Below are positions 58,443 through 64,000 of a stretch of 64,000 bases of DNA, piece after piece. The position numbers and the translations under genes are program-made. The stretch comes from Eubacteriales bacterium (GTDB lineage Bacteria > Bacillota > Clostridia > Lachnospirales > Lachnospiraceae). The stretch covers positions 1 through 64,000 of the forward strand of contig JAUNGV010000003.1 in assembly GCA_030524225.1 (NCBI GenBank), read 5' to 3'. The notes beneath the pieces are model-generated. The model was not told the DNA's origin. It saw nothing but the letters and a program-made list of their open reading frames with translations, and ran no database searches. The number at the start of each line of letters is the position of its first letter. Position 1 is the stretch's first letter.

Positions 58443-59840
58443 ATGAATCCGATATTACCGCTTTATTATGCGGCACCGGATGTGGAAGCGCACGTCTGGC
58501 CGCAGGACCCGGATCGGGTCTATCTGTACTGTTCCAATGACCGGATCGACGGAGGAGGAATGGATTCGTATCAGAACTGCTTCTCCTCGACGGATCTGGT
58601 GCACTGGGAGGATCACGGCGTGGCGTTTGACGCGCGTAAGGCCGTGACTTGGACGAAGGTGGACGGCCTGCCTGCCGTGGACGCAGCGGAGAAGGACGGC
58701 CGGTATTATTACTACTTCACTGCGCCGGTGGACGGCGTGCTCATGCAGTGCGTGGCCTCCTCTGACAGGCCGGAGGGGCCGTTTACGAATCCGGTTCCTA
58801 TCAAAGGAACGGAATATCCCAGCTGCGGAGATCCCTCCGTTCTCGTGGATGATGATGGAAAAGCGTACCTGTTCTGGGGACAGTTCTCGTTGCGTGGGGC
58901 GCGGCTCAAGGATAATATGTGCGAGCTGGAGGAGGATACGGTGGACACGATGGTGCTGACGGAACAGCAGCACGGGTTCCACGAGGGATCCTCGATCAGG
59001 AAACGGGGCGATACGTACTATCTGCTCTATGCCGACACGGACAGAGGCAGACCGACATGTCTCTCCTATGCGAAATCGAAATCACCTCTTGGACCATACG
59101 TTAAGGGCGGCGTAATTATTGATAATGTGAACTGCGATATTGCATCGTGGAATAATCATGGTTCTATGCTGTGCTTTCACGATCAGTGGTATATCGTCTA
59201 CCACCGCGCGACTCTTGGACTGGAAATGGGCGGCAGGCGTGTCTGCCTCGAGCCGATCACCTTTGATGAGAACGGTGATATCGCGGAGGTACAGATGACG
59301 ACACAGGGGATAGAAGCGCCGCTGCCCGCGGGAGAGTGGACGGAGGCGTATCGCGCCTGTGAATTCTTGTTTGCTGATCACAGCTCCCATGACGGAGAGG
59401 GCGGCGCATTTTTCATTCATTTCCCGCTGCGGGGCTGGAATAAAAACATGGTGGACTGCGGACTTCGCAACGCCAAGGACAACGGTGTGCGGACGGCACA
59501 CCGGATCAGGGGCGACGTGCACAGCGAATACCTGACCCGCTTTGTGGACGGAGACGCGGCGATTTACCGATCGCTGCTCTTTACGGGGAAGGAGAGGGAG
59601 TTCGTCTGTGAGGCGGCGAGCTATCTGGCGCTGACGCGGCTGGAACTTAGGCTCGATGCGGCGGATGGCCCGTGTATCGGAACGTGTGAGATCTCTCATT
59701 CCGGCGGATGGGAGGACTGGAAAGAGTACCGCTGCCGCGTGGAAGCAGTGAGCGGCGTCCATGCGCTGTATCTGGTGGCCAGAGACGGAGGCGAGGGACA
59801 TCGTCTCTGCGATCTGAAGCGGTTCCGCTTCGAGGAATAA
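58443..59840 (+). CDS. GH43 glycosidase with C-terminal CBM6-like domain
   Basis: A 465-residue enzyme with a five-bladed propeller (about 1-300). Likely catalytic residues: D13 in YYAAPDVEAHVW, D130 in CGDPSVLVDDDG, E181 in GFHEGSSI. A CBM6-like beta-sandwich fills about 310-465. GH43 enzymes with this opening act mostly on arabinose or xylose side chains. No signal peptide. GGGAGGG precedes the ATG, 15 nt after the permease stop, so it is in operon II. The araA gene at the window end fits arabinose release. Confidence 0.9.
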   Translation: MNPILPLYYAAPDVEAHVWPQDPDRVYLYCSNDRIDGGGMDSYQNCFSSTDLVHWEDHGVAFDARKAVTWTKVDGLPAVDAAEKDGRYYYYFTAPVDGVLMQCVASSDRPEGPFTNPVPIKGTEYPSCGDPSVLVDDDGKAYLFWGQFSLRGARLKDNMCELEEDTVDTMVLTEQQHGFHEGSSIRKRGDTYYLLYADTDRGRPTCLSYAKSKSPLGPYVKGGVIIDNVNCDIASWNNHGSMLCFHDQWYIVYHRATLGLEMGGRRVCLEPITFDENGDIAEVQMTTQGIEAPLPAGEWTEAYRACEFLFADHSSHDGEGGAFFIHFPLRGWNKNMVDCGLRNAKDNGVRTAHRIRGDVHSEYLTRFVDGDAAIYRSLLFTGKEREFVCEAASYLALTRLELRLDAADGPCIGTCEISHSGGWEDWKEYRCRVEAVSGVHALYLVARDGGEGHRLCDLKRFRFEE

Positions 59841-59845
59841 CGCCT

Positions 59846-59958
59846 GCGGGAAGCAGGTAGAGCGGGACGGTGCGCAAAAGTGAGCGACCTTGCGGGAAAC
59901 AGGCTGGACGGGGCGGCGTGCAAAAGCGGGCGGTCTTGCGGGATGCAGGATGGACGGG
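59846..59958 (+). repeat. Tandem 46-bp repeats between GH43 and the Fn3-like gene
   Basis: Two full 46-bp units (59846-59891, 59892-59937) and a partial third (59938-59958), each starting GCGGGA and containing TGCAAAAG or GCGCAAAAG. The period equals that of the repeats at 21865, though the sequences differ. Confidence 0.8.
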
Positions 59959-60006
59959 CCTGGCAGAGCGCGTTGGTATGAAGAGAAGAGAGAAGGAGTT
60001 AAGAAG

Positions 60007-60276
60007 ATGATTCGAGGATTAAAGGTGAACGGGCTGGAGCGTCCGGAGGCAGTGGATCCGGCGTTTCTGACCTTTTCGTGGGAACCGGAAGAGGAGCGTC
60101 AGTTTACGGTGGAGATGGCGGCGGATCCGGAGTTTAAGAGAACGGTGATGTATCTGGATACCCGCAATTCGTACTGCACCTACGATGGATTCCCGCTGCA
60201 GAAGGGACGAACCTATTACTGGCGCGTGCGCAGCGGCGTGCGGGAGTGGGCGAGAGCGCAGTTCGGGACGAAGTGA
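60007..60276 (+). CDS. Stand-alone Fn3-like domain protein
   Basis: An 89-residue single-domain protein. Its sequence (VNGLERPEAVDPAFLTFSWE, RQFTVEMAADPEF, GRTYYWRVRSG) looks like the N-terminal Fn3-like domain of GH78 enzymes such as those at 6506 and 37140, but nothing follows it. No signal peptide. AAGGAG lies 9 nt before the ATG and the stop is 26 nt before GH1, so it is in operon II. It may be a remnant of a lost rhamnosidase, or a small accessory protein. Confidence 0.7.
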   Translation: MIRGLKVNGLERPEAVDPAFLTFSWEPEEERQFTVEMAADPEFKRTVMYLDTRNSYCTYDGFPLQKGRTYYWRVRSGVREWARAQFGTK

Positions 60277-60301
60277 GCAGGCTGCGGCAGAAAGGAAGAG
60301 T

Positions 60302-61645
60302 ATGAAATATCAGTTTCCAAAAGATTTTATGTGGGGCGTGGCGACGGCGGCTGCGCAGATAGAGGGCGCGGCGTTTGAGGACGGGAGAGGCCCGTCGATC
60401 TGGGACGTATTCAGCAGGATTCCGGGCAAGATCCACGGCGGTGATTTGCCGGAGGTGGCGTGCGACTCCTATCACCGCTATGAGGAAGACATTGCGCTGA
60501 TGAAGAAGATGGGAATCCGGAGCTACCGGTTCTCTTTTTCCTGGTCGCGTATTATCCCGGACGGGACGGGAGAGATCAACCCGGAGGGAATCCGCTATTA
60601 TAAAAACCTGATCGCCTGCCTGAAAAAGAACGGCATTGTGCCGAATGCGACGATGTATCACTGGGATCTCCCTTACGCGTTGCAGATTCAGGGCGGGTTC
60701 GGGAACCGGAATATCGTGCAGTGGTTCTGTCGTTACGCGGGGGTGCTGCTTGACAATTTCGGGGAGGATGTGGATCTCTGGGTGACGTTCAACGAGCCGA
60801 TTGCCGTTTATGTGGGACACGCCTATGGATTTTTTGCACCGGGCCTGAAGGATGAAAAATATGCGAGACAGTGTCTGCATAATCTGATGCTCTGCCACGG
60901 CGAGGCGGTGAAGCTCTTCCGCAGCCGGAAGCTGGCCAATGCGAAGATCGGTATTGTGGTCGACGTGTGGAAACACTATCCGGCCAGAGAGGGGAACGAG
61001 GAAGACGAGGCGATCGCGACGTTCCAGAACGAGATCGCAGGCTATGGGATGTTCCTGCACCCGCTCTTTCTCGGGGGCTATTCCGATGAGCTGACGCGCT
61101 ATATGAAGGAAAAGGATATGACGCCGGAGATCCGGGAAGGCGATATGGACGTGATCTGCCAGAAGCTGGATTTCTACGGTCTGAACTTTTACAACGGTCT
61201 CTACGACAATGCGGACGAGATCCGGAAGCGGGAGGAAATCAGGAAGGCGGGCGGCAATTATCAGGATCGTCCGGTCTATCATGAGGAAGCGATCCGCGAT
61301 GTGCTGCATATGCTGGTGGAGAAGTACGGCATTACGATTCCGATTTATGTGACGGAAAATGGTCTGATGCAGGAGGATGGGCCGGATGTTGAGAAGATTT
61401 TAAACGACGAAGAGCGGATCCGGTATGTGAGAAATGTCCTGAAGGCTCTTCACGGGGCGATGGAGGACGGGATCTGCGTGAAAGGATATTACCTGTGGTC
61501 TCTGCTGGATAATTTTGAGTGGTCAGGCGGGTATTCCATGCGGTACGGCCTGCACTACACCAATTACAAGACGCTGGAGCGCGTTCCCAAAAAGAGCGCG
61601 GGCTGGTACGCACAGGTCATCGCGGACGATGGATTTGAAGAGTAG
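60302..61645 (+). CDS. GH1 beta-glucosidase-type enzyme
   Basis: A 447-residue GH1 enzyme with the full TIM barrel. The acid/base is E165 in TFNEP and the nucleophile is E352 in VTENG. FMWGVATAAAQIEGA at the N-terminus and WSLLDNFEWSGGYSMRYGL near the C-terminus are the family signatures. No phosphate-binding lysine pattern is obvious, so unphosphorylated beta-glucosides or galactosides are likely. AAAGGAAG precedes the ATG. It is the last gene of operon II. Confidence 0.95.
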   Translation: MKYQFPKDFMWGVATAAAQIEGAAFEDGRGPSIWDVFSRIPGKIHGGDLPEVACDSYHRYEEDIALMKKMGIRSYRFSFSWSRIIPDGTGEINPEGIRYYKNLIACLKKNGIVPNATMYHWDLPYALQIQGGFGNRNIVQWFCRYAGVLLDNFGEDVDLWVTFNEPIAVYVGHAYGFFAPGLKDEKYARQCLHNLMLCHGEAVKLFRSRKLANAKIGIVVDVWKHYPAREGNEEDEAIATFQNEIAGYGMFLHPLFLGGYSDELTRYMKEKDMTPEIREGDMDVICQKLDFYGLNFYNGLYDNADEIRKREEIRKAGGNYQDRPVYHEEAIRDVLHMLVEKYGITIPIYVTENGLMQEDGPDVEKILNDEERIRYVRNVLKALHGAMEDGICVKGYYLWSLLDNFEWSGGYSMRYGLHYTNYKTLERVPKKSAGWYAQVIADDGFEE

Positions 61646-61693
61646 TCCGGTAGAATAATGACACATATTTTTCGAATTTAATATTCTCATAAT

Positions 61694-61732
61694 AAATGCC
61701 CTCACAGCAGTCTGATTGCTGCGAGGGCATTT
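61694..61732. terminator. Bidirectional terminator between GH1 and the toxin gene
   Basis: AAATGCCCTC and GAGGGCATTT outer arms with an inner CAGCA / TGCTG stem. A-run and T-run flanks allow termination in both directions. Confidence 0.85.
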
Positions 61733-62033
61733 ACAGATTTCTTGCCTGATACTGGACAGTCACAACATGGACAATTTTTTCAGTCTCATCAATTCGGAAA
61801 ATAGCGATATAGTTGTCGATCAATAATTGGCGATACTCTTTGTCAGCGTAGCGCCCCTCACTTCGTTCCTGATGAGATTGTGGAAAAGTGTCTAAAGTTG
61901 CCAGAGCCATGCGGATACGATCCGTCTGTCTTTTGGCATTTTCTGGTGATAACTTTTCCAAGGCGATGTAGGAGAAAATATCGTCAATCTCTCTGAAAGC
62001 CCGTGGATTTAATTTAACTTTGTATTTTTCCAT
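61731..62033 (-). CDS. RelE/ParE-family toxin
   Basis: A 100-residue RelE/ParE-type protein: YKVKLNPRAFREIDDIFSYI at the N-terminus, YRQLLIDNYIAIFRIDETEK and VVTVQYQARNL at the C-terminus. It would inhibit translation or gyrase when unbound. The start at 62033 overlaps the antitoxin gene by 20 nt, as is usual for these pairs. An in-frame extension upstream lies inside the antitoxin gene and is rejected. Confidence 0.9.
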   Translation of the reverse strand: MEKYKVKLNPRAFREIDDIFSYIALEKLSPENAKRQTDRIRMALATLDTFPQSHQERSEGRYADKEYRQLLIDNYIAIFRIDETEKIVHVVTVQYQARNL

Positions 62034-62289
62034 AGTATTTTCGATCCAACTTCTCAAATGCTTCTTCGAGATCAATGGAAACGCCGCCTTCTTCCAGTTC
62101 TTTTTCGGATTCGAAAATTGCCTGATCCACACGGTTTATTCTGGAAAATTTATCGTACAGCTCACTGCTCATGACCACTAAATCGCTGTAGCCGTTTTTG
62201 GTAATGAAAATCGGCTCCTGTATTTTGTGAGCCATATCGGATAGTTCGCTTGTGTTGCGAAGGTCTTTGATGGGCATGATAATGGGCAT
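62014..62289 (-). CDS. Phd/YefM-family antitoxin
   Basis: A 91-residue antitoxin: N-terminal Phd/YefM DNA-binding domain (IMPIKDLRNTSELSDMAHKI, then EPIFITKNGYSDLVVMSSE) and an acidic C-terminal segment that wraps the toxin (ELEEGGVSIDLEEAFEKL). AAAGGAG lies 9 nt before the ATG at 62289. It should repress its own promoter at the palindrome 62328-62339. Confidence 0.92.
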   Translation of the reverse strand: MPIIMPIKDLRNTSELSDMAHKIQEPIFITKNGYSDLVVMSSELYDKFSRINRVDQAIFESEKELEEGGVSIDLEEAFEKLDRKYYGKIQS

Positions 62290-62327
62290 AGAATCAGCTC
62301 CTTTCTTAATAATATGACATAATCATA

Positions 62328-62362
62328 GCATAATTATGCCAGAACAACAAACAGAATGTCAA
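62328..62362 (-). promoter_or_regulatory. Toxin-antitoxin promoter with palindromic operator
   Basis: Minus-strand -35 TTGACA (62362-62357), 18 nt, -10 CATAAT (62338-62333). The perfect palindrome GCATAATTATGC (62328-62339) covers the -10, typical of Phd/YefM autorepression. Confidence 0.75.
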
Positions 62363-62464
62363 AAGTCAATAAAGTGAAATCACAAAGCGAAATAGTGAAT
62401 AGTAAACTGAATAAGCGGGCGTGATAAGATGCGGACAAGGAAACACAAGAGAAGGAGGGTTACC

Positions 62465-63544
62465 ATGACAACTTACAACACCATCAGACCGGGACAGGTC
62501 TGGCTCGACACAAACGGGAACCGGATTCAGGCGCACGGCGGCTCCGTGTTCTATGAGGACGGAACGTATTACTGGTACGGGGAGAATAAGGAAAAGACGG
62601 ACGGCGTGAGCGATATCTGGCACTGGGGCGTGCGCTGCTATGCCTCGAAGGATCTCTACAACTGGGAGGATAAGGGACTGATTATTCCGCCGGAGCCGGA
62701 CGATCCGGATTCGCCGCTGCATCCGTCCTCGCAGATGGACCGACCGCATATTATTTACAATAAGAGGACGAAGAAGTACGTCTGCTGGCTCAAAATCATG
62801 CAGAAGGACGGCACGCAGACGGAGAGCGTCATGACGGCGGATCATATCCTCGGCCCCTATACCTATGCGAAGAAAGGGCTGCGCCCGCTGGGTATGAGCG
62901 GCGGTGACTTTGATCTGGCGGTTGCGGATGACGGAAAAGCGTATTACTATTTCGAGCGTGTCCACTCGGAGACGATCTGCGCGGATCTGACTGACGACTA
63001 CACGGACGTGACCGGGTATTACAGCACGCATTTCCCGCATCTGTGCCCGCCCTATGTCAGAGAGGCGACGGCTCATTTCCTGAGAAAGGGTAAACATTAT
63101 CTACTGACCTCCGGAACGACCGGTTACTTCCCGAATCCGTCCGAGGTGGCAGTTGCCGACACGTGGCACGGTCCATACACGGTGCTGGGCGATCCGCATG
63201 TGGGGGACGAGAGCCGTACGTCGTTCCACTCCCAGATTTCTTCGGTCTTTAAGGTGCCGGGCAAAAAGGATCTCTACATCGCCTGCGCTGATCGCTGGCT
63301 GCCGCAGGAGATGGACCGGAAATACGAGGAGTATGCGAAGACCTTCGAGGCGTTCTTCAATCCGGACACGGTGCAGCCGGAAAAGGATATGTTCGAGGGT
63401 CGGAACGACGCGCCCGTCGCGAACACCTCGATCGCGGATTATGTCTGGCTGCCGCTGCGCTTTGAGGAGCCGGGCGCGGAGCACCCGAATGGCATGGTCT
63501 GGATCGACTGGAAGGAAGAGTGGCGGATCGAGGATTACGAGTAA
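62465..63544 (+). CDS. GH43-like five-bladed beta-propeller glycosidase
   Basis: A 359-residue paralog of the gene at 9346, sharing nearly all conserved blocks: IRPGQVWLDTNGNRIQAHGG, YYWYGENKEK, GDFDLAVADDGKAYYYFERV and SIADYVWLPLRFEE. It lacks the low-complexity insert of that gene and shows the compact family form. No signal peptide. AAGGAGGG precedes the ATG at 62465. It stands alone between the toxin-antitoxin pair and a terminator. Confidence 0.88.
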   Translation: MTTYNTIRPGQVWLDTNGNRIQAHGGSVFYEDGTYYWYGENKEKTDGVSDIWHWGVRCYASKDLYNWEDKGLIIPPEPDDPDSPLHPSSQMDRPHIIYNKRTKKYVCWLKIMQKDGTQTESVMTADHILGPYTYAKKGLRPLGMSGGDFDLAVADDGKAYYYFERVHSETICADLTDDYTDVTGYYSTHFPHLCPPYVREATAHFLRKGKHYLLTSGTTGYFPNPSEVAVADTWHGPYTVLGDPHVGDESRTSFHSQISSVFKVPGKKDLYIACADRWLPQEMDRKYEEYAKTFEAFFNPDTVQPEKDMFEGRNDAPVANTSIADYVWLPLRFEEPGAEHPNGMVWIDWKEEWRIEDYE

Positions 63545-63627
63545 AAAAGCAAGCAGCGTGAAAAGAATCGGATTGTGTTTTCAATGAGGAATTCGAACTG
63601 AGTCAGGAAGAAAGAGGAAAATAAAAC

Positions 63628-63669
63628 GCCCCGGTTAATAAGGAAGAGATCATTCCTTTTGACCGGGGC
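63628..63669. terminator. Bidirectional terminator between the GH43-like gene and araA
   Basis: GCCCCGGT and ACCGGGGC outer arms with an AAGGAA / TTCCTT inner stem; A-rich and T-rich flanks. It lies between convergent stops. Confidence 0.85.
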
Positions 63670-63711
63670 ATTATTATGAAATCTTGTATCGAATGCGCAG
63701 CTTTGCCGTCG

Positions 63712-64000
63712 TTATTTCAGCTTCCACGCCAGATCGGAGAGGAAGAGGTCGTGCTCGAGGCTCTCCACAGTGGTGTCCTTGGTGATGTGGACGAATTCGA
63801 TGTCCATGATCCGGGCCCAGTCGCGCATCTGCTCCGCCGTGACGTCGTAGCTGAGGACGGTGTGGTGCGCGCCGCCCGCCGTGATCCAGCACTCGACGCC
63901 GGTGGTCAGGTTCGGCATAGCCTGCCACATGACGCGCGCCACCGGGAGATTCGGCATATCCATAATGGGTTTTACGCAGTGGATGTCCTGGCAGATCAGG
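63712..64000 (-). CDS. araA: L-arabinose isomerase, C-terminal part
   Basis: The 3' end of araA; the rest lies beyond the window. The visible ~95 residues end with the conserved AraA tail: PNLPVARVMWQAMPNLTTGV, ECWITAGGAHHTVLSYDVTA (the His pair is at the active site), DWARIMDIEFVHITKDTT and LFLSDLAWKLK. The enzyme converts L-arabinose to L-ribulose, the first step of arabinose use. Its presence next to GH43-type genes supports an arabinose-containing substrate. Confidence 0.93.
   Translation of the reverse strand, partial: LICQDIHCVKPIMDMPNLPVARVMWQAMPNLTTGVECWITAGGAHHTVLSYDVTAEQMRDWARIMDIEFVHITKDTTVESLEHDLFLSDLAWKLK

Noticed and set aside
61731..62132. Longer toxin reading frame starting at 62132
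   Set aside because: The added codons lie inside the antitoxin gene in another frame; the start at 62033 gives the normal family length.
1..64000. tRNA or rRNA genes
   Set aside because: No cloverleaf with a GGTTCRA arm and no rRNA-like stretch was seen.

Overview
The window looks like chromosomal DNA of a Gram-positive gut anaerobe of the Lachnospiraceae/Clostridia type; genus is not resolved. The reasons are strong GGAGG-type ribosome binding sites, YesM/YesN-type two-component systems next to LplB/YtcP-type sugar ABC importers with lipoprotein binding proteins, many GH78/GH43/GH3/GH1 enzymes without secretion signals, and clostridial small proteins. No rRNA, tRNA, CRISPR array, phage module or complete insertion sequence was seen.

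Left part (1-36 kb). A mosaic of glycosidase genes and accessory genes: a divergent GH78-type enzyme (109-2508); a TetR regulator facing a three-gene small-membrane-protein operon (2.9-5.0 kb); a nucleoside-hydrolase-like gene with GH78, GH43-like and GH3 genes (5.5-13.3 kb); a PD-(D/E)XK (Rpn/PDDEXK transposase-family) gene, a stand-alone ATPase and a GNAT (13.5-16.1 kb); a TetR/MATE divergent pair; a second GH78; a CPBP protease; a cupin / two lipoprotein flavodoxins / LysR cluster; decaying GH3 and aldo-keto reductase pseudogenes with a MerR-like gene; and a TetR-controlled heterodimeric ABC exporter. A probable structured ncRNA and remnants of DUF4143-type ATPases separate this from the right part.

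Right part (36-64 kb). A carbohydrate-utilisation region. An AraC regulator precedes a large GH78. Two complete importer operons follow. Operon I has histidine kinase, response regulator, binding protein, two permeases, GH5 and GH78. Operon II has response regulator, kinase, binding protein, two permeases, GH43+CBM-like, a stand-alone Fn3-like protein and GH1. Neither encodes its own ATPase, so a shared MsmX-type ATPase elsewhere is expected. A Phd/RelE toxin-antitoxin pair, a second GH43-like gene and the 3' end of araA (L-arabinose isomerase, minus strand) close the window. Together the enzymes suggest import of rhamnose- and arabinose/galactose-containing plant oligosaccharides followed by exo-acting cytoplasmic breakdown.

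The most unusual signal is a recurrent leader element, seen as full, degenerate or truncated copies A to H between 3.4 and 36 kb and always directly in front of a start codon (or the remnant of one). Its 3' end carries the Shine-Dalgarno sequence inside a small hairpin, CTCC-GGAAT-GGAG. An upstream hairpin shows a GGAGCG loop that could pair with the CGCTCC and free the Shine-Dalgarno. Stem sequences differ between copies but stay complementary. It precedes unrelated genes (TetR, small membrane protein, MATE, GH78, CPBP, cupin, AraC), so it may be a translational switch RNA, a mobile repeat that supplies a ribosome binding site, or both. I cannot assign it to a known RNA class.
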